A stretch of 64,000 nt of DNA from the NCBI GenBank assembly GCA_036346205.1, contig JARFJB010002195.1, forward strand, positions 496,001-560,000, given 5' to 3'. This document shows positions 23,641 to 34,762 of the stretch, in pieces. The translations under genes were made by a program, and so were the position numbers. Within the stretch, counting starts at the first letter, position 1. Every line of letters starts with the position of its first letter. A model generated the notes under the pieces. It worked only from the letters and a program-made list of their open reading frames with translations, did no database searches and was not told where the DNA came from. This DNA is from Vesta saturnalis (lineage: Eukaryota; Arthropoda; Insecta; Coleoptera; Lampyridae).

Positions 23641-24290
23641 TTATAAGTGGAGGTTGAACGCGCATTTTGTTTGCACAGACATCTTTTTGGAAGTCGTTGT
23701 ACGATAATGAAAGCAAAAACCGGCCATATTTGCTCTTGAATATTTTTATCAAAAGTGTCGTATATTTACGGTAAGAGCTAATTAAACTTATACTTCATTG
23801 TTGATATATTTACCCTTTTTTTAAGCACTTTTATTTTTCTTTTTTATAACGTTAAATTTTCCTTTTACGTAATTTCATTGTACTATTACGTGTCAATTTA
23901 ACGAGGATGACACAGTAGAAGTTTGCTGCTATGCAGAAAAATTATAAATACATGTTACATTACCCCGTTTAAATCAACCAAGTTTGGCTGTTTTTTGTAA
24001 AGGAATTTACTTATTTGGGATCAACGAATATCAAAACTCTGTTATATTTCCATTTCAAGATTAATTGCACAACCAAAATTGGAAAGCGTGTACTCGTCAG
24101 CATTTTGTTATCACTAACAGTATACCAGTGACAACCAAAATTTAAAAGTACTACATGTATTTCATTTCTAATCATTAGTTTATAAGGTATTTTTTAAGTT
24201 AATTCAGATTTACTAACATTAGTATTTAGATTTTTTACTTTATAACTTGAATTAAAGATTTTTATAATAAACCTTCTCTATAATGGTACA
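23641..24290. other. No gene recognised; flank of truncated piggyBac-3
   Basis: AT-rich sequence. I looked for a left piggyBac end matching CCCTTTGTTGCC and found none. Confidence 0.45.
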
Positions 24291-25564
24291 AGAATGCTAA
24301 GTGTTGATGAGTCTATGATAATATTTACAGGTCGCAGTTCACTAAAACAATACAATCCCATAAAGCCAATAAAACGGGGATATAAAATTTGGTGTTTATC
24401 CGATCAAAAAGGTTATATAAAGAACTTTCAAATATACGAAGGAAAAAATGAAATAGTCAAAGCCAAATACTCAGCATTGGGGCTTGGTGAAAGGCTAGTT
24501 TTAAGTTTGAGTGAACCTGAGTGGGGAAAAAACAGAATGTTATATTTTGATAATCATTTTACGTCGCTAACTTTACTGGAAAAACTGAAAGCTGAACAAA
24601 CACTAGCATGTGCAACCATCAGATCTGATAGGACAGGACTCCCCAAGAACATGGTCGATAGTAAAACCCTGAAACGTGGAGAATATGACTATCGCTTTTC
24701 TTCAATGGACGTAGGAGTTTGGAAGTGGCAAGATAACAAAACAGTTTATTTGGCTAGTAACTTCCACGGCAGTGAAGAGACCACTGTACAACGTACTCAA
24801 AAAGATGGATCAAAGTTGCCGATCCCAGCTCCGATGGTCGTTAAAGACTATAACAAATACATGGGAGGTGTGGACCATGCGGACAGACTGAGGGCTGTGT
24901 ATGGTGTATATAATTTATTCGGAAATCAGAAATAAACAATCTCTTCTAGATGTTCGCCGGTCTGTGGCGATGGGACTATTAGCACATAAACTATGTGGAA
25001 CCAATAAAAGACGATCCGCTGATGTGACTAACGTTGCCTCTAATAAAAAAGGCGTGGCCATGGATAGTCTATTTCTCCAGATGTTCGTCTTTCAAATCGA
25101 GGGGCACATTGGATTATTTTCGATAACAATCGTGGTAGACGTGAAGTCTGCAGCAAAAAAGGTATCCAATCCAAACCACTGTCCAAATGCTCTACATGTC
25201 ATGTATCTCTATGTTGTAACGCTACCAAAAACTGTTTCGCAGAATTCCATCAGGTATCTTTTTAGAGATAATTTTTGCAGTATGTTATACATCATTTGTT
25301 ATTTTGTATTTTGCTAATTATTAAAGAATTAACGTATTTCATATTTAATTAGTTATTTATACAAGATACAACATGGAACGAAGTAAAAAAAAGTTCAAGT
25401 TGTAAGTACTAACATCATTTCAAAATGCCTGATGGTACTTTTAAGTATCACCGTATTTTTTTGTTGAAAAAACTGCAGTAAAAAATTATAAAAAATTATA
25501 AGTGTTATTTTACCTATTTTATTATTGAAATACTTGAACTTTTAATAGATCAGGCAACAAAGGG
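24291..25564 (+). mobile_element. piggyBac-3, 5'-truncated, with right end
   Basis: The right end GGCAACAAAGGG (25553-25564) is followed by TTAA at 25565-25568, which fits a piggyBac terminus starting CCCTTTG. No left end is visible and the coding part starts within the catalytic domain. Confidence 0.7.
24294..25250 (+). pseudogene. piggyBac-3 transposase, catalytic and C-terminal part
   Basis: First Asp in S-V-D-E-S-M-I-I-F-T-G-R (about 24303). Second in Y-F-D-N-H-F-T-S (about 24548). Third in N-K-Y-M-G-G-V-D-H-A-D (about 24855). The frame is open for 640 bp and holds all three Asp. The remainder is split: R-R-S-V-A-M-G-L-L in one frame (about 24957) and the cysteine finger C-S-T-C-H-V-S-L-C-C ... 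C-F-A-E-F-H in another (about 25190-25245). The N-terminal domain is missing. Best-preserved piggyBac core in the window. Confidence 0.87.
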
Positions 25565-25679
25565 TTAATGTTTGTTGAAAAACACTTTTTATTAATTAAT
25601 TTACTTTTAATAGGTAATAATAGTGTAATAAATGTCAAATAATTTGGCCTAACATAAAATTAACAACACTATAATCGAG

Positions 25680-25900
25680 CCTTTTATGTCGATTAACTTT
25701 AACGACAATTTTAACGACGATTATCTCTGTTTGTGAAACATTAAAGCACTGATTTTCAATTATTTAACGACGACTACTTAACGATGATTAACTTTAACCA
25801 CGATTAGCTTAACCGACGTTTCTGAAACAAAATTTTACTTTTAGTCATCGTTAAGGATTTTAATCGTAATTAAATATTTAACGAGCCTTTGTGAAACCGT
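25680..25900. repeat. Cluster of short TTAACGAYGATTA-like repeats
   Basis: Variants of TTAACGACGATTA and their complements recur at least six times over about 220 bp just upstream of the recombinase-like fragment. This could be a subterminal binding-site array of a transposon end; no matching far end was identified. Confidence 0.5.
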
Positions 25901-25921
25901 CTACTAGCCACCTTAACGCAA

Positions 25922-26441
25922 TTGTTTAAGATGAGCGAATCTGACATTGAACAACTGGCAATGTTCATGGGTCATACTACTGGAGTACACAGAGGTTCAT
26001 ATCGTTTGCCAGACGATGTATATCAAACTTGTAAAGTGTCAAAACTGTTATTCTTAATAGAGAAAGGCAGTGCAGCAAAATTCAAAGGGAAGACAATCGA
26101 CGAGATAGATATAGATCTCGATATTGACTTGAGCCTACAAACGATGAGGTGCAATTTTGTAGTGTTGAAAATAAATCTGAACGGGTTAGAAATGCAACAG
26201 AAACTACATCTGTTAGAGCCACAACATCTACTGTTTCGCATAAGAGGCAATTAATACATGGACAGAAGAACAAAAAAGAATTGTGAAAACATATTTTGCT
26301 GAGCGTATTCAGCAAAGCAAGCCTCCAAGAAAGACTGAATGTATGGCGATGAAAAATGATCATCCAGGCATTTTTGACAATAAAGACTGGTTAAAAATTA
26401 AAGTATATGTTCAGAATATTTATAAAAAAAATAATCAATAA
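25922..26441 (+). pseudogene. C-terminal fragment of a tyrosine-recombinase-like zinc-finger protein family
   Basis: After an acceptor-like TTTAAG the frame reads Q-L-A-M-F-M-G-H-T-T-G-V-H-R-G-S-Y-R-L-P, then V-Y-Q-T-C-K-V-S-K-L-L. The G-H ... Y spacing resembles the last box of tyrosine recombinases, where the Tyr is the nucleophile. After two frame changes it ends N-T-W-T-E-E-Q-K-R-I-V, then K-T-E-C and W-L-K-I-K-V-Y-V, a Myb/SANT-like tail seen in the same family. It matches the C-terminal exons of the gene at 44.6-46.7 kb. The recombinase identity is an inference from motif layout. Confidence 0.5.
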
Positions 26442-26464
26442 AAATAAAAAAATTCTTATTTTTT

Positions 26465-26560
26465 TTGGGATTTTTTAATAGTGTACTTTAAATTATACAA
26501 TCTAAACGTTTCGATAACACTTACAGTTATCTTCGTCAGTAGTAATGTTTGTTAAAAATT
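26465..26560 (-). repeat. Penelope-type 3' remnant, copy 2, with hammerhead-like core
   Basis: Inverted copy of the 18120-18245 motif: on minus CTGACGA, A, GATAAC stem, GTTATC, GAAA, CGTTTAG. The core letters are intact. No coding sequence is attached. Confidence 0.6.
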
Positions 26561-26659
26561 GTTAAAGATGTAGTAAACAATTTTGCCAAATTTGAACAAT
26601 GACATGTTTTAATTTTTCAAATTAAGAATATCATTTTTATTGCTCGTATGTGGACGAAT

Positions 26660-29085
26660 TACATTAAAATAAAGCATATGAGGTAATAAAAAAATCGCAT
26701 AAAATGCATATTTCTTAATATTTCCTCATTTAAAGCATATTATAGCTTCTATTAGCATAAAAAGCATATTTTAGTTCTTTTAAGTAAAAATTTATTTATT
26801 TTTGTCCATTGTGAATGTATCTGGCCCGTCTTAGAAAATATTATAGTCTATACGATATTTGTTTAGGCAAAATTCCTAAAAGAGCGCTACATCCATTTCT
26901 CGGAATAACCGATTTGCACCAGGTGTCTTTCTGTGAACTTTGGCTTAACAATTATCAAGCTGTACACACTGACGCATTCATTACTCGCCCGTAATCTTTG
27001 GTTTCAATTTCCTAGAAGTACCTACCTAAATACTTAAATATAATATAAAATCTTGAAACTCAAATACAATTTTTCTTTTGCTGTTTAACTACCGTAAAAG
27101 CAACAAATTCAAAGATGCCGAAAGTAAAAAGTGGTGTTGTGTCCGCTTGGATAAAAAAATTATTCAGAGCTAATTTTGAATAGTGATAAACAGGAAGTGT
27201 TCTGAAAAGGTTGTGGAAAAGTGATAAGTTTTTTATATTAATTTTTTCCTTAAAACCTTGTTATTTTGCATGTTTTGCATTAACCTACTTTTTTAAAATT
27301 TAGTTTTCATGTTTGCTATTATATTAAATTAAAAAAAATTGAAGTATTTTCAATTTAAGTATTTAGAAATAAGTTTCTTGTTTCCTTTTATACAATAATA
27401 AATTCAAATTGCTTAAACATTGTGATTTTAAAACTACATTCAGTTAACGAAAATATTATGTTTAAGGTCCCTTGTGAAAAGAAATAGCAGCATGTGAAAA
27501 CTGCAAGACATCAATCAAAATGTAAAAAAATGAAAGATACTAAAGTTGCGCAAACTTATCTGCAACAATCACTCCTAGCTTCATCAAAATCATCAGAACA
27601 AGAAAATTTTAATATGCAATTATGTGACGCCTTAATAAGTGCAAATATTCCCTTAAATAAGTTACAAAATACCAAATTTAAAAATTTTTTAGAAACTTTT
27701 TGTAACAAAAATATACCACACGAAAGTACGTTACGAAAAAACTGTTTGACTCCACTGTACAATAATGTAATAAGTGAAATCAAAAGACATGTTAAAAATA
27801 ATTTTCTTTATATCATTGTAGACGAAACAACGGATGTCTGCGGTAGATATATTGCGAATTTATTGATCGGTGTCTTAAGTGAAAAAGTTGCACCAACATC
27901 TTTTTTAATTGGCACAAAAGAACTAGATAAAACAAATAGTTTAGAAATAGTTCGCTTTGTAAATCAAGAATTAATGACGTTTTTTGCTCCAGAGGTAATT
28001 CCAACTGAAAATATTCTTCTGTTAGTTAGTGATGCAGCCGCATACATGATAAAGGCTGGAACAGATTTAAAAATCTTCTATAAAAATCTTACGCATGTAA
28101 CATGTTTAGCGCATGGCATAAACAGAGTTGCTGAAGAAGTTAGATTACAATTTCCATTGATAAATTCTTTAGTTAACAATGTAAAAAAAGTATTTGTTAA
28201 GGCACCACTTCGGGTTCAACTTTACAAAGAACGTTTGCCCAATGTTCCACTCTCTCCTCAGCCAGTACTAACCCGATGGGATACGTAGTTAGAAGCTGCT
28301 GTCTTTTATGCTCAAAATTACAACAATATAAAAAATATAATATTAGATTTTGAAAATACTGCTGATTCTATAACAAAATGTAAAAAATTGTTTGAAAAGC
28401 ACGAAATAAAAGAACAACTGACTTTTATTAAGGCACACTATAGTGTTTTAAGTGTTTGTATACAGGAATTAGAAACTAAACACATGTCATTGGTAGATGC
28501 TGTTGAAATTGTAAATCGATGTGAATCTGAATTAAAATGTGTTCCTGGTGCAGTGGGAAAGAAGATATTGAATAAGTTTAATAGTGTAGTTTCAAAAAAT
28601 CATGGATATCAGGTGTTAGTTGAGGTTTCAAAAATTTTAACATAGTAATACAGAAACGAATTTTGTTAATACATTAAATCCCCAACAAATGGCTTCATTA
28701 AAATTTGCTCCCATAACGTCGGTGGATGTCGAAAGAAGCTTTTCGGCATATAAAGAAATATTGACTGACAGACGACATAAATTTACTGTCGAAAATTTAG
28801 AAAAGCATTTAATCATCAAATGGTATTCCACTGTTACAAATAACTAAATAACAAATAAACGCTTTTCTAAATTTTAAAGTATATTTAACATTTCTTGTAT
28901 ATTCACTTTATATAAAAATATATTTTTTATAGTTGTATGTAATAAATTTTTTTCCTCATCTTTTTTTTTATATTTACTCAATTTTTAAAAAATGCATGTA
29001 TTATTCATATTTTGTTACAAAAAAGCATATTTTTGGCATATTTTCTTCAAAATCTTTTCATAAATATGTGCATATTTTTAATAAT
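26660..29085 (+). mobile_element. hAT-2 (CGGBP1-like) transposon, ends approximate
   Basis: Subterminal GCATAT motifs are clustered at both sides: 26679, 26705, 26745, 26765 on the left and about 29020, 29035, 29070 on the right. Repeated short subterminal motifs are typical of hAT binding sites. I could not fix the 8-base duplication, so end points are approximate. Confidence 0.65.
27114..28845 (+). pseudogene. hAT-2 transposase (CGGBP1-like), with intron and frameshifts
   Basis: A short first segment (27114-27235) starts M-P-K-V-K-S-G-V-V-S-A-W and ends in a damaged finger. An intron-like gap follows; the acceptor is at about 27466. Then comes H-V-K-T-A-R-H-Q-S-K-C (end of a BED-like finger). 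The main frame (27494-28288) has I-I-V-D-E-T-T-D-V (first Asp, about 27820) and V-S-D-A-A-A-Y-M (second Asp region, about 28030), and ends R-W-D-T. After a stop, 28388-28645 and 28690-28845 carry the rest, with S-V-D-V-E-R-S-F-S-A-Y-K, the hAT dimerisation motif. It is moderately decayed: three or four disabling changes. Confidence 0.82.
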
Positions 29086-29173
29086 TTTGATGAATAAAAA
29101 TCCGAAGAATACACACGAAAAACCGTGACGCATATAAAACCGATGGTTTGAAGAGGGAACCCCTCACTCGCAA

Positions 29174-29642
29174 CATGTCATTTTCACGGGTTGAAATTAG
29201 TGATTGATAACCGCCCAAATTTTTTTCTTCAGCTAGATAAAATCTTTTGAAAGGAGATTTTCATGCCTACAAATTACGTGAAAGTTTTTCCAGATCTAGG
29301 CTCGTAAAATGTCGATTGCACGGGAAAACTTTCCATTAGTAACTGTAGACCAAACATACTACGTGGTAGACTGTTGTATTCTCTACCCAATTAAATAGGT
29401 GGCCTATACAAAATAGGCAAATGTTGCCATATTTACAAAAAACAATTAAAAATAGATAATACAAATTCGGGCTCTTCCCGTTGCTTTTATTTCGTTTAGT
29501 TTCGGGCTGATTAAATTACACATGATTTGAAATACTCTTAGAAATATTATTTTTCTTTCGGAAAACGCAATAGCAACGATTTTCCCGACAATTTCTCAAA
29601 AATTTCCCGAATAAAAAATCTATAGCAAATTTTTACGAAAAA

Positions 29643-29694
<52 letters not shown>

Positions 29695-29928
29695 CAACTG
29701 TTTAATAGTTTTAAAAATTGTAAAAACTTCTTGAAAAACGGTATAATTTAATTTGTTAATTTATAAAAATCGCATATCGGAATTTATTAAAAAATAATTT
29801 AAAAAAATTAAGGTTAGTAAGTAATTTGTAGGCAGACATGAAAATCGCCTTTCAAAAGATTTTATCTAGCTGCAGTAAAAAATTTAGGCGGTTACCAATC
29901 ACTAATTTCAACCCGTGAAGATGACATG
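29174..29928. mobile_element. MITE with ~110-bp inverted arms inside the left terminus
   Basis: The arms start CATGTCATTTTCACGGGTTG (29174) and end with the near-complement at 29928. They continue through ACCGCCTAAATT-like and AAAATCTTTTGAAAGG-like segments (29285 and 29840 regions). The interior includes a (TA)n array at 29647-29691. No ORF. Confidence 0.75.
29647..29691. repeat. (TA)n microsatellite
   Basis: About 45 bp of TA inside the MITE at 29174-29928. Confidence 0.95.
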
Positions 29929-30306
29929 AGGCGCTTATTTGCAAAACTTGCTAATCGACAAAAATACCGAAAATCACTTTTTGGCGCTAATATAATCTAA
30001 ATTTAAAGACGGATCGAATGGTAAAATCAGATTTCTACAAAACTGGCGCTTTAACACCAAACAATGCCTTTAAAGTCTAGAGTTATTTGCAAAACTGGTC
30101 GTTTGGTTTGACGTTTTATTTGCAAAACTCTCTCATTGCTTAGTAGCCAATAGCATGTGCTAATCTGTTCACGTGACTGTCCCCACGCAATAATCTGCTG
30201 CAAGTGTAGGTGCTACACATCTTATTAGCCTACAATAACGTTATAAAGTTTAGTAAAGCACACGTGTTAGTCAAGTGGCAGTATTGAAATCTTATAACTA
30301 ATTATT

Positions 30307-32428
30307 ATGGAAGAAGTGAGTGAAACTGCACCCGTTGCACCTTCTCCTTTCGGAAAAGGACGAAAGAAAATTCGCCAACCAGAACAATATAAGAGACAAT
30401 TACAAAAACGGGCAAGGTAAGTGTTGCTAAGCTACCTTTACGATTTAAAAAAGCTATTAGCGTCATTAAAATTTAAATTTGCTTTACCTTTTCAAATTTC
30501 AAAAAATTGTTTCTACACCTTTGACAATTTTAAAATTATTACTAGTAACAAAGATAACTAAGTGTTATCGAAACGTTTAGTTTGTATAACAATTTTACAA
30601 ATACACCATTCAAAACCCGAAAAGATAAATATTTTAATGGTAAAAGTTTACGTTTTCATATTATTAGCATCAGATTCTAATAAGCTAAATTTAAACCGGG
30701 TGACTTTAAAGTTACAACATAACTCTTACAGGCATATGGCAAATGTGCTGCCAAAGTATCCAACTTGTGGACATGACGGACGTCCTGGATTTCCATATTT
30801 CTGTAGCACCTTATCAATGAGCCAGATTAAGGAGTTTCATGAGTATCTGTATCAATCAAAAGACAAGATAAAGCAAGATGCCATAATATTAGCTTGTTGT
30901 AACGGCACAAAACCAGCAAGAGGAAAGCGTATGCATGCTGCAGTCTCTATAAAATACCACATCCGTGTAAAGAATGAAGGTCAAATGAAAAGAGTATGTA
31001 GCAAAGCGTTTCTCGTATTACAAACTTTAGTAAAGATCGCGTACAGAGGATTGTGAGAAATTTTGTTGTTAAAGGAGAGATGCCTGTAGAGCGAAGGGGC
31101 GGAAACAGGGTAGGACCAAAAAAGGACGAAAAAAGAATTTGCATTAAAAATTTTATTCAATCCATAAATTGCGTTGAGTCACATTACTGTAGAAGTAAAT
31201 CGGGTGTTAGAGTTTACTTACCTTGTGACTTAAACTTTAAAAAGCTTTTTAATCAGTATCTCCAGAGGGTTCCCACTAATATGCATATAAAACTTAGTTA
31301 TTTTCGAAAATATGTTAATGCCAATTACAACATCACGTTTGGATCACCGATGACTGACTGTTGTTCTTTTTGTTTAAGAACAAAGGAACAACTGAAAACG
31401 ACAACCTCTGAACAATCAAGACGGCGATTGATTACAGAATTTCGTGTACATATTATGAAGACAAAAGCTTTCTTTAGATTGCTGAAGCACCCAAAGTCTA
31501 ATACGGCATCTTTTTCGTTTGATTGTCAGAAAAATTTAGCGCTGCCCCGATTGCCCGATCAAGCAGCTTATTACAGCCAACAGTTGTGTATGGATCATCA
31601 AACACTAAATTAACGCCCACAAATGTTTTTTCTTACGTTTGGACAGAAATCTAAAGCCCAAAAGATTCTAATGCAATAGCGTTGGCTGTTCGACATACAT
31701 TAAACAATTGTAAATTTGATCCTTCTATCAAAAAAATATGTTTGTTCGCTGATGGCTGCGGGTGACAAAACAAAAATACAAGTATGATGACAATGCTGGC
31801 CTTTTGGCTTGGACGAGAATCACCTCAACATATTGAAATGCTAGAATTAACTTTTCCAATTGTGGGTCACTCGTTCATTCCTCCGGACAGAGTTTTTGGA
31901 CTTATTGAAAAAGATATCAGAAGAATACCAGTTATAGTAGAAACTAGCCACTACAATAAGTTGATTCAGAAGCATTCTACGGTTCGGCAGATTGGGGTCG
32001 ATTGGAAAGTTTATGATTGGCGATCGGAATCAAAACGGGTAATAAAGCTTCTCGCATCGTGGCATTTTAAATTCAATCAGGCAAAACGTTTTAAATTTTA
32101 CAAAAGAGGTAATAATGTACTTGTACAAGGTGAACCAAATTACTTGGCTGACGTGGGAACACCTAAAGGTATCTGCAAGAAGAATTTTTCACCTTCCTCA
32201 ATAACTCCTGTGAAGTTGCCTTTAGGAACTCAATTGAAGGGTGATAAAGCAAGTATTAATGGTCTCTTGACTAAACATTATGGTAATGATTGGAGAACCC
32301 TTCCAGAACTGTATTTGTACAAGAATCACATTGGTCAGACAGATCCTGCTAAATCTACAGAGAAAAACAGTAATGAACCATCAAATTCTGAACAATGCGA
32401 AAACACACGTGATGATTTTTTTGTTTAA
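30307..32428 (+). pseudogene. Transposase of the unassigned DDE element (two exons, interrupted)
   Basis: Exon 1 (30307-30416) starts M-E-E-V-S-E-T-A and ends at a good donor (GTAAGT). Exon 2 starts at 30732 after TTACAG, and the phases agree across the join. Then come C-G-H-D-G-R-P-G-F-P-Y, V-C-S-K-A-F-L-V-L-Q-T (frame change near 31025) and C-C-S-F-C-L-R-T-K-E-Q-L (finger-like). Next is S-F-D-C-Q-K-N-L-A-L-P (candidate first Asp, about 31519), then A-D-G-C-G, a TGA, and Q-N-K-N (candidate second Asp, about 31755). F-P-I-V-G-H-S-F-I-P-P-D-R-V-F-G-L-I-E-K (candidate Glu, about 31850-31915) follows. The C-terminus runs to 32428. Three disabling changes at most, so this is a young copy. The catalytic residue assignment is my inference from motif spacing. 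Confidence 0.68.
30535..30650 (+). repeat. Penelope-type 3' remnant, copy 3, in the transposase intron
   Basis: CTAGTAACAAAGATAAC then GTTATCGAAACGTTTAG and ACACCATTCAAAA: a match to the 18120-18245 copy, but the hammerhead-like CTGACGA is mutated. It lies inside the intron at 30417-30731 and so probably did not disrupt the gene. Confidence 0.6.
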
Positions 32429-32853
32429 ACTACTTTGCCATCTTTTTTGTTTTTAAATTAATAATATGTTTCTATTGTTATATTTTTATGTTTATTTGTA
32501 TTTTTGCTTGAACTATTAATGAATACAAATTGTACTTTGAATATAGGCGGTTTTTTTCACCAAAAACCTTCATTTCATGTGCAAAACTCGTTCTTTGCAA
32601 TTTTAATTATTTTTTTAAAAGAAATGGTTGACTAATTAGGTTGACAATTGCCCAATTTCTTATCTGCAACTGCAAAACAATCTACACAAAAATCTCGTTC
32701 GGCTAATGAATAAAACGTTTTTTCCGTTTCCTGAAACATTTGTTAAAAAGCAAATAGCAAGTTTTGCAAATAAGCGCCGCACATGTTCCGTCTTCAAACC
32801 ATCGGTTTTGTACGCTACACGATTTTTCGTATATATTATCATATTATCTCGGA

Positions 32854-33585
32854 ATATAGCTAAAAAACTAATTGCTACTAATAATATTTTTATAATTGCA
32901 TGCTCGACATGTTTACAGCCCCTGGAAAATTTACGTAACCATTTTCTCAGCGAAAACTTTGAAACTCGTACACAAATAATTTTATCAAGCAACTAAAATC
33001 AATGTGCTTGCATTAAATTAATTTTATAGTCTACTAGTTGTTAACTGAAAATTAAAAGAAAAATTCGCATAATTCACTTCTTAGTTTAAACTAGCTGTGT
33101 AAAACCTTATATAACTTAAGCCTGTAAAATAATACCCATTAATATAAAAGACAATATTTGTGTTATAAATAAAAAAAGTAATTTAAATAAAAAATTAATA
33201 TAGCATATATTATTAATCATAATATTTATTTTATTAATATTTATTCTTAACAACGCAATACCTTTTTCTTTTAATTTAGTTATATATTTAACCAATTACG
33301 ATTTAAAAATTTCAGATTTGCAGGTAGCACAATCTAACTTAAGGCACTTATTTATAAAGAACGACGGCACGCAACGTCAGCAATGAATGTAAGACACGAC
33401 AACATTGTAGGACGCCATAATGCCATATCGACATAAAATGATATTCGCTAGCGGACGCTCTATACGCGAATAAAGACACTTCAATGTTTAGGGCATCAAC
33501 GGACGCTTTATTGACGTAAAGACGTACGATTAAAAACTTTTTTGTGGTTTATTTAAATAACTATGCGAAATTTGGTTTCAAATTT

Positions 33586-33587
<2 letters not shown>
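32854..33587. other. No gene recognised
   Basis: AT-rich. The part around 33355-33530 is less AT-rich, with repeated GGACG(C/T) and GACATAAA-like words, but no ORF or repeat structure I can define. Confidence 0.4.

Positions 33588-33654
<67 letters not shown>
33588..33654. repeat. (TA)n microsatellite
   Basis: About 67 bp of TA. Confidence 0.96.
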
Positions 33655-33657
<3 letters not shown>

Positions 33658-33740
33658 TATTACATGAAATATAAATTGTTTTGTACAATCTTACAAAAAT
33701 GGACGCCCGATACACGGTTTATGAAAAGACGCTCTATTGA

Positions 33741-33747
<7 letters not shown>

Positions 33748-33802
<55 letters not shown>

Positions 33803-33815
33803 TATACATATACAT
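33748..33815. repeat. (TA)n then CATATA repeat
   Basis: About 48 bp of TA followed by several CATATA units. Confidence 0.93.
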
Positions 33816-33892
33816 ATACTCGATCTTGATGTAATGCCCAAATTGAAATACGAGACAAATAAATTATTTTACATCTAACTGCTACAGATAAA

Positions 33893-34555
33893 TTATGTTT
33901 AACGATAATTAGAATTAGAAGAGGATATACATTAGAAGAGTTAGCAATTATTTATGATATTAGTGTTAGTTACATTTCTGTAATTTTTCATACATGGGTG
34001 CAGTTTATTTATTTACAGACTTGTGGCCTAAGGATACATTGATTCAAGAATCAAGACACATGGGATATTCAGATATTCCCTACTGATTTCGTGTGTTTGG
34101 AGGAAAAATTGTGTTAATCTTAGAGTGGACTGAATTTAAAATGCAGGTGTCCAAAAACTTTCAAACGCAGGGAAATACTCATTCGTGTTATAAACATTTT
34201 AACTTCTCCTAAAGGGGCTATAGTTTATAATAGTGAAGGTTATGAAGGATCAATTAGTGATAGTGAACGATTTAGAGTAAGTGGTTTAAATAATTTCCTG
34301 GAACATGGTGATAGAGGATTTTTCATGAAAGAGATTTGTGACGAAAATCATTATAAATTACTAATTGCTCCATTTCTTGCTGACCGATCAAAACTTACAG
34401 CAGAAGAAGAAATTGCTACAAAAAGGATTGCTATAGCAAGAATACATGTGGAACGTGTTATTCGACGAATCAAAACTTAACAGTTGTTGAACAAACCAAT
34501 TCCAATCACCATGCTTCCCATAATTTCAAATATCGTTAGTATAGTTTGTTTTTTG
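33893..34555 (+). pseudogene. ISL2EU-type transposase remnant (HTH_Tnp_4 + DDE_Tnp_4), plus strand
   Basis: The helix-turn-helix reads R-R-G-Y-T-L-E-E-L-A-I-I-Y-D-I-S-V-S (about 33920-33975). After a deletion come W-T-E-F-K-M-Q (about 34125), G-D-R-G-F (about 34310) and I-A-R-I-H-V-E-R-V-I-R-R-I-K (about 34435-34475), then I-P-I-T and V-C-F-L-V-N-F. These are the DDE_Tnp_4 landmarks in the ISL2EU style. Most of the region before the first catalytic Asp is missing. Confidence 0.72.
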
Positions 34556-34601
34556 GTTAACTTTGAAAAGCCGCTAGTATCATAACTTTTCTATGTATAA
34601 A

Positions 34602-34605
<4 letters not shown>

Positions 34606-34666
<61 letters not shown>
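34606..34666. repeat. (TA)n microsatellite between two transposase remnants
   Basis: About 60 bp of TA. Confidence 0.96.
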
Positions 34667-34668
<2 letters not shown>

Positions 34669-34762
34669 TCAAAGGACCCTGCACCATTTAAATGGCAAAT
34701 GGATTTCTGTGGATTTGGCTAAGTTTTTGATATGTTGTAGATTGTAAGGTTCTAATCAAAGA

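Larger units (their letters stand above)
29101..32853 (+). mobile_element. Unassigned DDE-type DNA transposon with long inverted termini
   Basis: Inverted termini share AAAACCGATGGTTTGAAGA (left 29137-29155; complement at about 32792-32810). Farther in they share GGCGCTTATTTGCAAAACTT (left from 29930; complement at about 32759-32778). Outer parts ACGAAAAA(C/T)CGTG also match. The left terminus is split by a MITE (29174-29928). A target duplication could not be fixed. It carries one spliced transposase gene on plus. I recognise the protein family from invertebrate genomes but cannot name a superfamily with confidence. Confidence 0.72.

Noticed and set aside
26082..26363. 93-codon minus-strand ORF in the recombinase fragment
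   Set aside because: Antisense to the plus-strand C-terminal exon, which has family motifs; the minus frame has none.
33544..33834. Y-I repeat ORF
   Set aside because: Translation through two (TA)n arrays at 33588-33815.
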